In this document: one piece after another, positions 30,313-41,395 of the stretch
How positions within the stretch are numbered: the first letter of the stretch is position 1
How the letters are laid out: each line of letters begins with the position of its first letter
DNA from: Klebsiella sp. BIGb0407
Lineage (GTDB): Bacteria; Pseudomonadota; Gammaproteobacteria; Enterobacterales; Enterobacteriaceae
DNA length: 64,000 nt
Assembly (NCBI RefSeq): GCF_024807845.1
Contig: NZ_JANUEQ010000008.1
Coordinates: forward strand, 124,001 to 188,000
Direction of reading: 5' to 3'
Notes under the pieces: model-generated
What the model was told of the DNA's origin: nothing
Seen by the model: only the letters and a program-made list of their open reading frames with translations
The model's database searches: none
Made by a program: the position numbers and the translations under genes

Positions 30313-31239
30313 ATGAGTAAATTACGGGTCGGAATTGTCGGTTTAGGTGGTATTGCACAGAAAGCATGGTTACCGGTTTTAACCGCATCACCTGACTGGC
30401 AGGTGGTGGCAGCGTTTTCACCGACCAAAGCCACTGCGCTGCCTGTTTGCGACATGTACCGTATTCCTTATGCCTCTTCGTTACCTGCCCTTGCCAGTGT
30501 CTGTGATGCTGTTTTTGTCCACAGCAGTACTCGTTCCCATTTTGCGGTGGTACGCGAGCTACTTGAAGCCGGAGTCGATGTCTGTGTAGACAAACCCCTT
30601 GCCGATAATCTGGCTGAAGCAGAGCAACTGGTTGCTCTGGCTGCAAAGAAAAAACGTACTCTGATGGTCGGTTTTAACCGTCGTTTTGCTCCCCAGTATC
30701 TGGCTCTGAAACAACAGCTGGGTTCAGTATCCTCCCTGAGAATGGATAAACACCGGCTTAATAGCGTCGGGCCGCATGATGTTCGATTCACTTTGCTGGA
30801 TGACTATCTGCACGTAGTTGATACAGCACTTTGGTTGGGTGGACAACAGGCTGTTTTACAGGGGGGACTACTGCATGCCAATGAACAAGGACAGTTATTG
30901 TACGCCGAACATCACTTTCGCCGCGACAATGTATTGATAACCACCAGTATGCATCGTTGTGCCGGTAGTCAGCGTGAATGGGTACAGGCTGTCACGGATG
31001 GCGGGCTCTATGATGTTACGGATATGCGGCAGTGGCGTGAAGAACGCGGTGCTGGGGTGGTTGAGCTCCCGGTTCCGGGCTGGCAGAGTATTCTGGAGCA
31101 ACGCGGTTTCGCTGGCTGCGCTAAACACTTTATTGATTGTGTTGCTAATCAGACCGTACCGGAAACCGCGGGTGAACAGGCGATACTGGCACAGAGGATC
31201 ATAGAAGACTTATTGAAGGACGTTATATCGTCTAAATAA
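30313..31239 (+). CDS. mviM: MviM, Gfo/Idh/MocA-family oxidoreductase
   Basis: A 308-aa NAD(P)-dependent oxidoreductase-like protein. The Rossmann motif GIVGLGGIAQKAW is at the N-terminus and the catalytic-loop CVDKPLADN contains the conserved Lys of EKP-type motifs. The substrate is unknown. It lies upstream of murJ, separated by 190 bp that must contain the murJ promoter. Confidence 0.93.
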   Translation: MSKLRVGIVGLGGIAQKAWLPVLTASPDWQVVAAFSPTKATALPVCDMYRIPYASSLPALASVCDAVFVHSSTRSHFAVVRELLEAGVDVCVDKPLADNLAEAEQLVALAAKKKRTLMVGFNRRFAPQYLALKQQLGSVSSLRMDKHRLNSVGPHDVRFTLLDDYLHVVDTALWLGGQQAVLQGGLLHANEQGQLLYAEHHFRRDNVLITTSMHRCAGSQREWVQAVTDGGLYDVTDMRQWREERGAGVVELPVPGWQSILEQRGFAGCAKHFIDCVANQTVPETAGEQAILAQRIIEDLLKDVISSK

Positions 31240-31429
31240 TTCTGTAACATCTCTTAGTAGCATTTCAGTAATGTATCGGTAGACTATGCCGCGTTGACGC
31301 TATCTGGATGCGATAACACTCTTTATTCGTTTGGCCTGCAACCTATAACCGGTGGTGACATCGGGGTGAGGTTGTCAGGTTATCTGATGCCTGCTATTCA
31401 GGTTGATTGCTTGTGGAATCACGAATTCA

Positions 31430-32965
31430 ATGAACTTATTAAAATCACTGGCGGCGGTCAGTTCAATGACCATGGTATCCCGCGTACTCGGATTTGTACG
31501 TGATGCTATTGTTGCCAGAGTCTTTGGTGCCGGTATGGCAACCGATGCCTTTTTTGTCGCATTTAAACTCCCCAATCTGTTACGACGTATTTTTGCCGAG
31601 GGGGCCTTTTCTCAGGCATTTGTGCCGATTCTGGCAGAGTATAAAAGCCGCGAGGATCTTGAAGATACCCGCCTGTTTGTCGCTTATGTTGCCGGGTTAT
31701 TAACTCTGGTTCTGGCGTTAATTACCATTGTGGGCATGATTGCCGCCCCCTGGGTTATCATGGCAACGGCACCAGGATTTACCGATGACGCCGATAAGTT
31801 TGCGCTGACATCGAGCCTGTTGCGGATAACCTTTCCTTATATTTTACTGATCTCTTCAGCCTCTTTAGTTGGGGCGATACTCAATACCTGGAATCGTTTC
31901 TCAGTCCCGGCATTTGCGCCGACGTTACTGAATGTCAGTATGATCCTGTTCGCTGTCTTTGCGGCACCGCATTTTGATCCGCCGATCCTTGCTCTTGCCT
32001 GGGCGGTAACGGTAGGCGGAGTACTACAGCTCGCGTATCAGTTACCCTATCTGAAGAAAATCGGCATGCTGGTATTGCCGCGAATCAACTTCAGAGACAC
32101 GGGTTCTCTGCGAGTCGTAAAACTGATGGGACCGGCTATTCTTGGTGTCTCCGTCAGTCAAATTTCACTGATAATAAACACGATTTTCGCCTCGTTTCTG
32201 GCATCCGGTTCGGTCTCCTGGATGTACTACGCCGATCGCTTGATGGAGTTTCCTGCCGGAGTACTGGGTGTCGCTCTCGGGACTATCCTGCTGCCGTCAC
32301 TGGCTAAAAGTTATTCATCAGGCGATCATGAAGGTTATAACCGACTGATGGACTGGGGGCTGCGACTCTGTTTTTTACTGGCTCTGCCTTCTTCAGTGGC
32401 ACTCGGCATTCTGGCGCAGCCGCTCGTCGTTTCACTGTTTCAGTATGGTAATTTTACTGCCTTTGATGCGTTGATGACCCAGCGAGCCTTAGTAGCCTAT
32501 TCCGTCGGATTATTAGGGTTGATTGCAGTGAAAGTATTAGCGCCGGGGTTCTATTCACGTCAGAATATTAAAACCCCGGTGAAAATTGCTATTGTCACGA
32601 TTATTATCACTCAGCTGATGAACCTGGCATTTATCGGTCCGCTAAAACATGCGGGATTATCACTGTCAATTGGTCTGGCGGCCTGTCTTAATGCGGCTTT
32701 GCTATACTGGCAATTACGTAAACAAGATATTTTCAGACCGCACCCAGGCTGGGGAAAGTTTTTAGCCCGTCTGCTGGTAGCTGTACTGGTGATGTCCGGG
32801 GTGCTTATCGGAATGCTGATGTTGTTGCCATCCTGGGATACTGGCTCGATGTTCTATCGCTTATCACGGTTAATACTGGTCGTGGTTGTCGGAGCCGGAT
32901 CCTACTTTGCAACCTTGATGCTGCTGGGTTTCAAACTCAAAGATTTTGCCCGACGTTCGGTATAA
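31430..32965 (+). CDS. murJ: MurJ (MviN), lipid II flippase
   Basis: A 511-aa MOP-superfamily membrane protein with 14 transmembrane segments, the same length as in E. coli. The start [25 protein letters not shown] and the conserved [20 protein letters not shown] are diagnostic (both read here in pieces). It moves lipid-linked peptidoglycan precursor across the inner membrane and is essential. A TTG nine codons upstream is open but unsupported. Confidence 0.97.
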   Translation: MNLLKSLAAVSSMTMVSRVLGFVRDAIVARVFGAGMATDAFFVAFKLPNLLRRIFAEGAFSQAFVPILAEYKSREDLEDTRLFVAYVAGLLTLVLALITIVGMIAAPWVIMATAPGFTDDADKFALTSSLLRITFPYILLISSASLVGAILNTWNRFSVPAFAPTLLNVSMILFAVFAAPHFDPPILALAWAVTVGGVLQLAYQLPYLKKIGMLVLPRINFRDTGSLRVVKLMGPAILGVSVSQISLIINTIFASFLASGSVSWMYYADRLMEFPAGVLGVALGTILLPSLAKSYSSGDHEGYNRLMDWGLRLCFLLALPSSVALGILAQPLVVSLFQYGNFTAFDALMTQRALVAYSVGLLGLIAVKVLAPGFYSRQNIKTPVKIAIVTIIITQLMNLAFIGPLKHAGLSLSIGLAACLNAALLYWQLRKQDIFRPHPGWGKFLARLLVAVLVMSGVLIGMLMLLPSWDTGSMFYRLSRLILVVVVGAGSYFATLMLLGFKLKDFARRSV

Positions 32966-33034
32966 TGCGGCCCGGGTCAGCTTAAGCAACACGAAAAATT
33001 TTAGAAAATAATAAGTTAATTAGGTGGTAGCACA

Positions 33035-33514
33035 ATGAACGGAACAATCACAACCTGGTTTGAAGATAAAGGGTTTGGATTTATCAAAGATGAAGACGGT
33101 GATAACCGCTATTTTCACATTATTAAAGTCACGAATCCTGAACTGATTAAGAAGGGCGCAGCGGTTACGTTTGAACCTGGAACCAATAACAAAGGTTTGT
33201 CTGCTTTTAAGGTTAAAGTCTTAGCCTCCAGCAAGTATATTTTTATTGCGGGCGAACAAGTCAAAATTACTGCGATTAAATCCTTCAGGGTGTATAGCGA
33301 AGAAGTCCCTGCGGAAGCAAAAGTTGATAAAGAGAATACGGTCTTATCAGTAGGATTACTGATGAACAATATTCGTCCGAAAGAGAGTGCCGGGAACAGT
33401 AAAATGCGTAGTCTGCAAAAACTTGCCATCACTACTTTTCAAAATAGCGAACTTGTCTTTTCAGAAGATGAGATAGATATAGCAGAAACAGTGAAAATTC
33501 TTAAAGCATTATAA
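33035..33514 (+). CDS. cold-shock-domain protein with C-terminal extension
   Basis: A 159-aa protein. Residues 1-65 form a cold-shock domain with RNP1-like KGFGFIKDE and RNP2-like YFHII; residues 66-159 are an extension I do not recognise (FIAGEQVKITAIKSFRVYSE, SVGLLMNNIRPKESAG). AGGTGG precedes the ATG, and a TATAAT at 32961-32966 overlaps the end of murJ and may drive it. Likely an RNA- or ssDNA-binding protein. It is not present between mviN and flgN in E. coli, so it is an insertion. Confidence 0.82.
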   Translation: MNGTITTWFEDKGFGFIKDEDGDNRYFHIIKVTNPELIKKGAAVTFEPGTNNKGLSAFKVKVLASSKYIFIAGEQVKITAIKSFRVYSEEVPAEAKVDKENTVLSVGLLMNNIRPKESAGNSKMRSLQKLAITTFQNSELVFSEDEIDIAETVKILKAL

Positions 33515-33519
33515 ATAGA

Positions 33520-33558
33520 TGCCATGAAAGCTGGTCGCAGACAGGACCAGCGATGGCA
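33520..33558. terminator. hairpin between the cold-shock gene and flgN
   Basis: An outer stem TGCCAT/ATGGCA (33520-33525, 33553-33558) and an inner stem GCTGGTC/GACCAGC (33530-33536, 33545-33551) form a long interrupted hairpin between convergent stops. Confidence 0.6.
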
Positions 33559-33570
33559 TGCAGTGCTATA

Positions 33571-33996
33571 TCACCAGGCGGCTTTTTTATTCGCTGGGTT
33601 AACCACGGATTTGGCTTGACCGTCAGCGCCATAAAACTCAGGAGCCTGATGTGGCTTAAGAATAGCCAGCGCCTGTTCTGTATGTTCGCGCTGGGACTCG
33701 AGTAGCCAGCCGTTATGCTGATTAATCTCCCCGAGTCGCTGAATATGTTGTCGTATAGCTTGCCACTGTACTTCTGTTTCTGCCGGTTGAGTAACCACCG
33801 TCTTTTGTTCCGCCAGACGCAGTGTTTCGAGATAATCGAGCGTCGCCAGGAGTGAGCTTTTATCTTCAGTGATACGCTGTAGCGCGCTGCCATTGATTTG
33901 GCCCGCTGACAGCTGTTGTTGCTCCGTATTCATCACTGCTTCCAGTGAGTTGAGTACGTTTGCTATTTGGCTCAGAATTTCTGGCAATCGCGTCAC
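33571..33996 (-). CDS. flgN: FlgN, chaperone of hook-filament junction proteins
   Basis: A 141-aa helical protein that follows E. coli FlgN (AEQQ-type helix NTEQQQLSAGQINGSALQRI, then NQHNGWLLESQ and ILKPHQAPEFYGADGQ). FlgN holds FlgK and FlgL before export. It lies 2 nt after flgM in one unit driven by the sigma-28 promoter at 34351. Confidence 0.95.
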   Translation of the reverse strand: MTRLPEILSQIANVLNSLEAVMNTEQQQLSAGQINGSALQRITEDKSSLLATLDYLETLRLAEQKTVVTQPAETEVQWQAIRQHIQRLGEINQHNGWLLESQREHTEQALAILKPHQAPEFYGADGQAKSVVNPANKKAAW

Positions 33997-33998
33997 GG

Positions 33999-34292
33999 TT
34001 ATTTATCCAACAAAGCGTTGCGGGTGTCCTGAAGTAAAGCATCGGCAATTTTACCGGTATCCATCTTCACTTCACCATTACGAATAGCCGCTTTCAGTGC
34101 TTCTACGCGATCCAGATTAATATCACCGTCACTGGGTTGCATTAACTTGGCTTGTGCATCACTGAGTTGCACGCTGGTGCTGTTAGTTGAAAGCGATTTC
34201 TCCGGGCTATTTTGTAGCGCGGGATTATCGTTAGTTTCGCGATGCTGTACGCTACTGACCGGATTTAACGCGGATGTACGATCAATGCTCAT
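33999..34292 (-). CDS. flgM: FlgM, anti-sigma-28 factor
   Basis: A 97-aa protein with [16 protein letters not shown] at the N-terminus and the sigma-binding C-terminal helices ([35 protein letters not shown]). FlgM holds FliA until the hook-basal body is complete and is then exported. Confidence 0.96.
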   Translation of the reverse strand: MSIDRTSALNPVSSVQHRETNDNPALQNSPEKSLSTNSTSVQLSDAQAKLMQPSDGDINLDRVEALKAAIRNGEVKMDTGKIADALLQDTRNALLDK

Positions 34293-34350
34293 TATGTTTT
34301 CCTCACCGAGATGCTGGTGGCGTAAGAGCCAATTATTTATGCTAAAGGTA

Positions 34351-34377
34351 CTATCGGCAACTGTGACAGAATCTTTA
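34351..34377 (-). promoter_or_regulatory. sigma-28 (FliA) promoter of flgMN
   Basis: On the minus strand TAAA (34374-34377), a 15-nt spacer and GCCGATAG (34351-34358) match the FliA consensus TAAA-N15-GCCGATAA with one mismatch. It lies just after the flgA stop and about 60 bp before the flgM ATG. Confidence 0.88.
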
Positions 34378-34383
34378 AAAAGA

Positions 34384-35043
34384 TTACAGATTAATCAGAA
34401 TATTCCCATCAGCATCGACCTTACCGCTGATAATCTGACCAGAGTTCAGGCGAACACGAGCCTGCTGACCGGCAATAACATTGTTCAGAGCACGTCCTTC
34501 ACTATTCACGCTAAAACCCTCTCCACTGGCCACCACCTGAACTTGCTGCCCGGCTTTGACCAGCCATGGCTGTCGAATCATTGACCGTGTTAACGGCATA
34601 TCAGGGGTAATATCACGCAGTGTGACAGCATTAACGGCTTGTTCAGTCAGGGTGAGTGCCTGAGCCGGTAAATTTTCCAGCTTTCCACGTTTCAGGGTCA
34701 GGCTCTGACTATCCAGTATTGTACCTCGTGGTACTGAACGGGTAGCGACGACATAATGGCCTATAGCTCCAACCTGAACCTGAATAAAACGTTTATCGCT
34801 ACCGCAGCGCATCAGCACACTAATATTTCCCCATAGCCGACTATTTGCAGGCGTCGAAAATACCGGATTTTCACAGCGCAGAAGATGGGTCGGGGAGGTT
34901 TTTAATTCGATACTGACCTCGTCGCTGACACCCGCCAGCCGTTGCTGAAAATAGGGGAGTAGTTGTGTTTTGATGTCAGAGGCGTAGCTGAACTGGCTGG
35001 CCATGATAGCGGCAAAAGCAATTCCCAAACTCAGATAGCGCAT
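34384..35043 (-). CDS. flgA: FlgA, P-ring assembly chaperone
   Basis: A 219-aa periplasmic protein with a signal peptide ([16 protein letters not shown]) and the C-terminal SAF domain ([35 protein letters not shown]). It helps FlgI form the P ring. It is divergent from flgB over a 157-bp shared promoter region, where FlhDC control is expected from other enterics. Confidence 0.95.
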   Translation of the reverse strand: MRYLSLGIAFAAIMASQFSYASDIKTQLLPYFQQRLAGVSDEVSIELKTSPTHLLRCENPVFSTPANSRLWGNISVLMRCGSDKRFIQVQVGAIGHYVVATRSVPRGTILDSQSLTLKRGKLENLPAQALTLTEQAVNAVTLRDITPDMPLTRSMIRQPWLVKAGQQVQVVASGEGFSVNSEGRALNNVIAGQQARVRLNSGQIISGKVDADGNILINL

Positions 35044-35200
35044 TATCGTTCTCCTTATCTCCGTGAGGCAATTTTACGCGTCCGGTGATTTCGCCAATGC
35101 AACAAATAGCACGGTATTTGTTGCTTATTCTTCCCATCAAGCGGAGCTCTGTCACTTTAAGCTTTGTCCTATTCCTTATTCTGTGAAACATGGAGGGAAC

Positions 35201-35614
35201 ATGCTCGATAAATTAGATGCCGCGCTCAGGTTCCAGCAAGAAGCGCTTAATCTGCGTGCTCAGCGTCAGGAAATCCTCGCCGCGAATATTGCCAATGCCG
35301 ATACCCCCGGGTTTCAGGCGCGTGATATCGATTTCGCCAGTGAGATGAAAAAAGTATTAGCCCGTGGCCGTGTTGATGGAGGTGGTCTTTCACTCACCAC
35401 GACTTCTGCGCGTCATATCCCTGTTGAAACCCACTCTTCTCCTTCCTTAGGTCTTCTTTACCGCGTACCTGACCAGCCTGCGCTGGATGGTAATACCGTC
35501 GATATGGACCGTGAACGTGCACAGTTTTCAGATAACACATTAGGTTATCAAACGAATCTGAGGGTATTAGACGGACAAATTAAAAGCATGATGTCCGTGC
35601 TACAACAAGGGTAA
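35201..35614 (+). CDS. flgB: FlgB, proximal rod protein
   Basis: A 137-aa rod protein from the ATG after GGAGGGAAC. The rod/hook N-terminal motif [18 protein letters not shown] and the C-terminal helix ([18 protein letters not shown]) are present. The open frame to 35063 has no ribosome site. First gene of the flgBCDEFGHIJ unit, 3 nt before flgC. Confidence 0.96.
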   Translation: MLDKLDAALRFQQEALNLRAQRQEILAANIANADTPGFQARDIDFASEMKKVLARGRVDGGGLSLTTTSARHIPVETHSSPSLGLLYRVPDQPALDGNTVDMDRERAQFSDNTLGYQTNLRVLDGQIKSMMSVLQQG

Positions 35615-35617
35615 CCC

Positions 35618-36022
35618 ATGGCTTTACTGAATGTATTTGATATTGCGGGTTCCGCCATGGCTGCCCAGTCGAAACGGCTGAATGTGGCGGCGAGTAACCT
35701 TGCTAACGCAGATAGCGCAACCGGACCTGATGGCCAGCCTTACCGTGCTAAACAGGTGGTATTTCAGGTCGATGCTGCACCGGGAGCGGCAACCGGTGGG
35801 GTCAAAGTCTCTCAGGTAATAGAAAGCAATGCGCCGGATAAGCTGATTTATCAGCCGGGTAACCCGCTGGCAAATGCCAGTGGTTATGTGCGTATGCCGA
35901 ATGTTGATGTTGTCGGTGAAATGGTCAACAGCATGTCTGCTTCCCGCAGTTATCAGGCGAACGTCGAGGTGTTTAACACCGCAAAAAGCCTGATGCTTAA
36001 AACATTGACACTGGGCCAGTAA
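35618..36022 (+). CDS. flgC: FlgC, proximal rod protein
   Basis: A 134-aa rod protein: N-terminal [20 protein letters not shown] and C-terminal [20 protein letters not shown] match FlgC. It polymerises in the proximal rod with FlgB and FlgF. Confidence 0.97.
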   Translation: MALLNVFDIAGSAMAAQSKRLNVAASNLANADSATGPDGQPYRAKQVVFQVDAAPGAATGGVKVSQVIESNAPDKLIYQPGNPLANASGYVRMPNVDVVGEMVNSMSASRSYQANVEVFNTAKSLMLKTLTLGQ

Positions 36023-36033
36023 AGGAAACTCAA

Positions 36034-36711
36034 ATGTCTATTTCGGTGAAGGTAAATGATACCACCACATCGGGTGTCAATAGTACGACCGGTAGTGGCA
36101 ACGTAGCGGGTAACAGTGCATCTGACTTACAAGGTAGTTTCTTGACGTTGCTGGTCGCACAGTTAAAAAATCAGGATCCCACCAATCCGATGGAAAACAA
36201 TGAGCTGACTACTCAGCTCGCACAAATCAGCACCGTAAGCGGTATTGAAAAGCTGAATACCACCTTAGGTGCCATCACGGGTCAGCTGAACAATAACCAG
36301 TCAGTACAAGCCGCTAACCTGATTGGTCATGGTGTCATGATCCCGGGTGATAAAGTCCTGGTTGGCAGCAAAACCACCACGCCTTTTGGCGTTGAACTGG
36401 TTCAGGGTGCCGATAAAGTCACCGCAACGCTTACCGATAAAGATGGCAAGGTTGTACGCACTATCGACTTAGGTGGGTTGAGTGCCGGTGTTCATACCTT
36501 TAGCTGGGATGGCACTCTGGACGATGGCTCTGCGGCAGCGGATGGTGCCTATGCCGTCTCTATCAATGCCACTAATGGCGGTACTCAGTTAGTCGCCCAG
36601 CCGCTGAACTTTGCCATGGTCAATGGCGTCGTGCGCAGTAACGGCAATGTCTTATTAGACCTGGGAACTTACGGAAACAGTACTCTCGACGAAATCAGAC
36701 AGATCATTTAA
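36034..36711 (+). CDS. flgD: FlgD, hook cap protein
   Basis: A 225-aa hook scaffolding protein. The FlgD N-terminal signature FLTLLVAQLKNQDPTNPMEN is followed by a FlgD Ig-like domain (HTFSWDGTLDDGSAAADGAY). It caps the growing hook and is replaced by FlgK. Confidence 0.97.
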   Translation: MSISVKVNDTTTSGVNSTTGSGNVAGNSASDLQGSFLTLLVAQLKNQDPTNPMENNELTTQLAQISTVSGIEKLNTTLGAITGQLNNNQSVQAANLIGHGVMIPGDKVLVGSKTTTPFGVELVQGADKVTATLTDKDGKVVRTIDLGGLSAGVHTFSWDGTLDDGSAAADGAYAVSINATNGGTQLVAQPLNFAMVNGVVRSNGNVLLDLGTYGNSTLDEIRQII

Positions 36712-36737
36712 CCCTATAATTTTAGCAGGAGTAAGAC

Positions 36738-37949
36738 ATGTCGTTCTCTCAAGCGATAAGCGGCCTGAATGCTGCAGCCGCTAACCTGGATGTGATTGGT
36801 AACAACATTGCCAACTCCGCAACCTACGGTTTTAAATCCAGTTCGGTCGCTTTTGCCGATATGTTTGCCGGAACCAAGACTGGCCTGGGCGTAAAAGTTG
36901 CCGACGTGATGCAGGACTTTAATGACGGCATCACCAGCAGTACCGGTCGTGGTTTGGATGTGGCTATCAGTAAGAATGGATTCTTCCGTTTAGTGGACAG
37001 CACCGGGCAAATTGTTTATGCCCGTAACGGCCAGTTCAAGCTGGATGAGAACCGTAATATCGTCAATATGCAGGGCTTACAGTTAACGGGCTATCCTGCT
37101 ACCGGTGTTCCACCGACTATCCAGCAAGGTGCTGACCCGGTGGGATTAGCGGTACCTAACACCCTGATGCCAGCCAGAACCACCACTAACGCGCATGTCC
37201 AGATTAACCTGAACTCGATGGATAAAGCGCCAGTTCTGGAAACGTTTGATCCAGCTAAAACCGAAAGTTATAACAAAAAAACCTCTGTTACCGTGTTCGA
37301 TACTCAGGGTAACGTCCACGATATCAATCTCTTTTTTGTCAAAGGTAAAACCGCCAATAGCTGGGATGTCTACTCTCTCGATAACAGCGCCCCAGGTAGC
37401 ACCTTCAAGCCTGTTACAACGATGAAATTTGATACTAACGGTAACTTAGTTGAAGGGATTACCACCGCTGGCGTTACCAGTGGAACGATCGGTGGTGCCG
37501 ATCCGGTCGTTTTTGAACTTGATTTCAGAAATTCCATGCAACAAAACACCGGCGATAACTATGTGATTGCTTCCAGTCAAAATGGCTATAAGCCGGGTGA
37601 CTTAGTTTCTTATCAGATTAACGATGACGGTAATCTGATGGGTCTGTACTCCAACGAACAAAGCCAGTTGCTGGGGCAAATTGTTCTGACCAACTTTGCA
37701 AACCCTGGTGGACTCGAAGCCAAGGGCGATAACGTCTGGGGCGAAACACGTGCTTCAGGTAATGCTTTGCTGGGCACTGCCGGTAACGGTAACTTCGGTA
37801 CCCTGACCAGTGGCGCGCTGGAAGCCTCAAACGTTGACCTGAGTAAAGAACTGGTGAATATGATAGTCGCTCAACGTAACTATCAGTCGAATGCGCAGAC
37901 TATCAAAACCCAGGATCAGATCCTCAATAACCTGGTTAACTTACGCTAA
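36738..37949 (+). CDS. flgE: FlgE, hook protein
   Basis: A 403-aa hook subunit. The N-terminus MSFSQAISGLNAAAANLDVI with GNNIANSATYGFKSS and the C-terminal VNMIVAQRNYQSNAQTIKTQ (D0 coiled-coil helices) frame variable D1-D2 domains. Confidence 0.97.
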   Translation: MSFSQAISGLNAAAANLDVIGNNIANSATYGFKSSSVAFADMFAGTKTGLGVKVADVMQDFNDGITSSTGRGLDVAISKNGFFRLVDSTGQIVYARNGQFKLDENRNIVNMQGLQLTGYPATGVPPTIQQGADPVGLAVPNTLMPARTTTNAHVQINLNSMDKAPVLETFDPAKTESYNKKTSVTVFDTQGNVHDINLFFVKGKTANSWDVYSLDNSAPGSTFKPVTTMKFDTNGNLVEGITTAGVTSGTIGGADPVVFELDFRNSMQQNTGDNYVIASSQNGYKPGDLVSYQINDDGNLMGLYSNEQSQLLGQIVLTNFANPGGLEAKGDNVWGETRASGNALLGTAGNGNFGTLTSGALEASNVDLSKELVNMIVAQRNYQSNAQTIKTQDQILNNLVNLR

Positions 37950-37969
37950 GCGTCTGACGGAAAAACTTA

Positions 37970-38725
37970 ATGGATCACGCTATCTATACGGCGATGGGGG
38001 CGGCAAGCCAAACCCTGAACCAACAGGCCGTTACCGCCAGCAATTTAGCCAATGCTTCAACGCCTGGTTTTCGTGCCCAGCTTAATGCCTTGCGCGCTGT
38101 TCCTGTTGAAGGACTGTCATTACCGACCCGAACGTTAGTTGTTGCCTCGACACCAGGTGCTGATATGACGCCAGGGCAACTGGACTATACCTCACGCCCT
38201 TTGGATGTGGCTATTCAGCAGGACGGCTGGCTGGTGGTCCAGGGAGCAGATGGCCAGGAGGCTTTTACCCGCAACGGTAATATCCAGGTCAGCCCTGGCG
38301 GCCAGTTAACCATTGGTGGCCGACTGGTGATGGGGGATGGCGGGCCGATAGCGGTTCCTGAAGGTGCCGCTGTCACAGTGGCATCTGACGGGACAATTTC
38401 AGTACTTAATGCGGGTGACGGGCCTGAAACAATTGGTCCGGTGGGGCGTCTGAAACTGGTCAGTGCCGGTACGCAAGAGGTTGTGCGCGGTGATGATGGT
38501 TTGTTCCGTCTCAATGATGCTGCTCAGGCCGTGCGTGGCGCGGTACTGCCCGCGGATGCAACGGTTCGCGTGCTGTCCGGCGTTCTGGAAGGCAGTAATG
38601 TAAAACCGGCAGAAGCCATGACCGATATGATAGCCAATGCCCGACGCTTTGAGATGCAGATGAAAATTATCTCGGGTGTCGATGAAAATGCACAGCGTGC
38701 TAACACGTTGCTGTCTGTGACCTGA
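37970..38725 (+). CDS. flgF: FlgF, proximal rod protein
   Basis: A 251-aa rod protein starting [20 protein letters not shown], with the end [20 protein letters not shown]. These match FlgF. The GC-rich third codon use is like its neighbours. Confidence 0.96.
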   Translation: MDHAIYTAMGAASQTLNQQAVTASNLANASTPGFRAQLNALRAVPVEGLSLPTRTLVVASTPGADMTPGQLDYTSRPLDVAIQQDGWLVVQGADGQEAFTRNGNIQVSPGGQLTIGGRLVMGDGGPIAVPEGAAVTVASDGTISVLNAGDGPETIGPVGRLKLVSAGTQEVVRGDDGLFRLNDAAQAVRGAVLPADATVRVLSGVLEGSNVKPAEAMTDMIANARRFEMQMKIISGVDENAQRANTLLSVT

Positions 38726-38754
38726 CGTCAGGCTTATTCTTACAAGGTAACAAC

Positions 38755-39537
38755 ATGATCAGTTCTCTATGGATTGCTAAAACAGGGCTTGATGCACAGC
38801 AAACCAATATGGATGTCATTGCCAACAACCTGGCAAACGTCTCCACCAATGGATTCAAACGCCAGCGCGCTGTATTTGAAGATTTGATTTACCAGACCGT
38901 ACGTCAGCCAGGAGCCCAGTCTTCGGAGCAAACGACACTCCCTTCAGGCTTGCAAATAGGCACGGGTGTACGTCCTGTTGCGACCGAACGTCTGCACAGC
39001 CAGGGTAACCCTACCCAGACTAATAACAGCAAAGACGTGGCGATTAACGGGCAAGGTTTTTTCCAGGTTCTGATGCCAGATGGAACCGCGGCTTATACCC
39101 GCGATGGTTCATTCCAGATGGATCCTAATGGGCAGTTAACCACGGCCAGTGGTTTTCAGATCCAGCCGGCTATCACTATCCCGGCGAATGCTATGAAACT
39201 GACGATTGCCCGTGATGGTGTGGTTAGCGCTACGGTGCCGGGGCAGACTTTACCGGTTCAAGTAGGCCAGTTAAGTCTGACCACTTTTATTAATGATGCG
39301 GGTCTGGAGAGCGTAGGGGAAAATTTATATGTTGAAACCCAGTCTTCAGGGGCTCCCAATGATACAACTCCGGGCTTAAATGGCGCAGGGCTGTTATTGC
39401 AGGGCTATGTTGAAAGCTCAAACGTTAATGTCGCCGAAGAGCTGGTTAATATGATCCAGGTACAACGTGCGTATGAAATTAACAGCAAAGCGGTCTCAAC
39501 CACTGACCAAATGCTGCAAAAACTGTCGCAACTCTAA
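38755..39537 (+). CDS. flgG: FlgG, distal rod protein
   Basis: A 260-aa rod protein: [20 protein letters not shown] and [20 protein letters not shown] at the N-terminus, [20 protein letters not shown] at the C-terminus. It has the FlgG-specific insert ([16 protein letters not shown]) that makes the rod straight. Confidence 0.97.
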   Translation: MISSLWIAKTGLDAQQTNMDVIANNLANVSTNGFKRQRAVFEDLIYQTVRQPGAQSSEQTTLPSGLQIGTGVRPVATERLHSQGNPTQTNNSKDVAINGQGFFQVLMPDGTAAYTRDGSFQMDPNGQLTTASGFQIQPAITIPANAMKLTIARDGVVSATVPGQTLPVQVGQLSLTTFINDAGLESVGENLYVETQSSGAPNDTTPGLNGAGLLLQGYVESSNVNVAEELVNMIQVQRAYEINSKAVSTTDQMLQKLSQL

Positions 39538-39544
39538 AGTGTAA

Positions 39545-39568
39545 GTCAGGGGGATTCGTCGCCCTGAC
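39545..39568 (+). terminator. intercistronic hairpin flgG-flgH
   Basis: GTCAGGG (39545-39551) pairs with CCCTGAC (39562-39568), followed by TGCCGTTTTC. It lies in the middle of the flg operon, so if active it would only attenuate. Confidence 0.4.
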
Positions 39569-39592
39569 TGCCGTTTTCTGAAGATGAAAGTC

Positions 39593-40285
39593 ATGCAAAA
39601 CCCTATGGTGTTTCGTCCCGCAATATTGAGTCTGCTTTTGATTAGCGGCTGTGCCTTTATACCTCAAAAACCGCTCGTCGAAGGTGCTACTACGGCACAG
39701 CCGGCACCGGGCCCTGCACCGATAGTGAATGGCTCAATATTTCAGAGCGCACAACCGGTTAACTATGGTTATCAGCCATTATTTGAAGACCGTCGCCCGC
39801 GTAATATTGGCGATACGCTGACTATTCAGTTACAGGAAAATGTGAGCGCCAGTAAGAGCTCATCGGCGAATGCCAGCCGTGATGGCAAAGCTAACCTTGG
39901 TTTTGATACGACTCCCCGTTATCTCTCGGGCTTATTTGGTAATGACAAAGCTAACCTCGATGTTTCGGGTGGGAACACATTTAATGGTAGAGGAGGGGCT
40001 AATGCCACCAATACCTTCAGTGGCACCCTGACTGTCACCGTCGACCAGGTACTGGCTAACGGTAACCTGCATGTGGTGGGCGAGAAACAAATCGCTATTA
40101 ACCAGGGGACAGAATTTATTCGCTTCTCGGGCGTCGTTAACCCACGGACTATCAGCGGCAGCAATACCGTTGCTTCGACCAATGTTGCTGATGCGCGCAT
40201 TGAATATGTCGGCAACGGATATATCAATGAGGCGCAGAATATGGGCTGGCTGCAACGTTTCTTCCTTAATGTATCACCGATGTAA
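39593..40285 (+). CDS. flgH: FlgH, L-ring lipoprotein
   Basis: A 230-aa outer-membrane lipoprotein with the lipobox LLISGC. The ATG at 39593 is preferred because the ATG at 39584 directly abuts the only purine tract. Family motifs: [40 protein letters not shown] and [14 protein letters not shown]. It forms the L ring. Confidence 0.95.
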   Translation: MQNPMVFRPAILSLLLISGCAFIPQKPLVEGATTAQPAPGPAPIVNGSIFQSAQPVNYGYQPLFEDRRPRNIGDTLTIQLQENVSASKSSSANASRDGKANLGFDTTPRYLSGLFGNDKANLDVSGGNTFNGRGGANATNTFSGTLTVTVDQVLANGNLHVVGEKQIAINQGTEFIRFSGVVNPRTISGSNTVASTNVADARIEYVGNGYINEAQNMGWLQRFFLNVSPM

Positions 40286-40297
40286 GCGAGGAATTTC

Positions 40298-41395
40298 ATG
40301 GTTAAATATTTACTCGGGCTAATCCTCATATTGCTAACCAGCGGTGTGTTCGCGGACAGGATCCGTGACCTGACGACAGTACAAGGCGTTCGTGAGAACG
40401 TCCTGATTGGTTATGGCCTGGTAGTCGGGCTGGATGGCACTGGCGATCAGACGACCCAGACTCCTTTTACCACTCAGAGCCTCAATAATATGCTTTCCCA
40501 GCTAGGTATCACGGTACCTACTGGCACCAATATGCAGCTAAAAAATGTCGCTGCGGTGATGGTAACGGCAAAATTCCCGGCCTTTGCCCGTGCGGGTCAA
40601 AATATTGATGTGGTCGTTTCATCAATGGGTAATGCGAAAAGCCTGCGCGGCGGAACCTTGCTGATGACCCCGCTCAAGGGGGTTGATAGCCAGGTCTATG
40701 CGCTGGCGCAAGGTAACGTTCTGGTGGGCGGCGCCGGTGCAGCGGCAGGTGGAAGCAGTGTTCAGGTGAACCAGTTAAACGGTGGACGTATTACCGGCGG
40801 CGCGATTATTGAGCGTGAATTACAGAGCACCTTCGGAACGAATAATACGCTTAATCTGCAGATGAATACTGACGATTTTACCCTTGCTCAACAAATAACG
40901 GACACCATAAACCAGGCCCGTGGCTATGGCAGCGCTACGGCACTTGATAGCCGCACCATCCAGATCCGTGTGCCTACGGGTGGAAGTTCCCAGGTACGTT
41001 TCCTTGCTGATATTCAGAACCTGCAAGTGAATATGCCGATTCAGGATGCCCGGGTGATTATCAACTCCCGCACCGGCTCAGTGGTCATGAACCGAGAAGT
41101 GACGCTTGATAGCTGTGCTGTGGCACAAGGTAATCTGTCTGTGACTGTGAATCAGCAGGATGTCGTGAGTCAGCCCAATACCCCACTGGCTGGCGGACAA
41201 ACTGTGGTGACGCCACAGACGCAAATTGATGTGCGTCAGAGTGGTGGCTCAGTTCAGAGTGTGAGCGCCAGTGCTAATCTGAACAACGTCGTCAGGGCGT
41301 TAAATGCCCTCGGCGCCACGCCGATAGATCTGATGTCTATCCTGCAATCGATGCAAAATGCCGGTTGTTTGCGAGCAAAGCTGGAAATTATCTGA
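40298..41395 (+). CDS. flgI: FlgI, P-ring protein
   Basis: A 365-aa periplasmic protein with a signal peptide ([20 protein letters not shown]). The conserved [20 protein letters not shown] and the end [16 protein letters not shown] match E. coli FlgI. The stop overlaps the flgJ ATG (TGATG). Confidence 0.97.
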   Translation: MVKYLLGLILILLTSGVFADRIRDLTTVQGVRENVLIGYGLVVGLDGTGDQTTQTPFTTQSLNNMLSQLGITVPTGTNMQLKNVAAVMVTAKFPAFARAGQNIDVVVSSMGNAKSLRGGTLLMTPLKGVDSQVYALAQGNVLVGGAGAAAGGSSVQVNQLNGGRITGGAIIERELQSTFGTNNTLNLQMNTDDFTLAQQITDTINQARGYGSATALDSRTIQIRVPTGGSSQVRFLADIQNLQVNMPIQDARVIINSRTGSVVMNREVTLDSCAVAQGNLSVTVNQQDVVSQPNTPLAGGQTVVTPQTQIDVRQSGGSVQSVSASANLNNVVRALNALGATPIDLMSILQSMQNAGCLRAKLEII

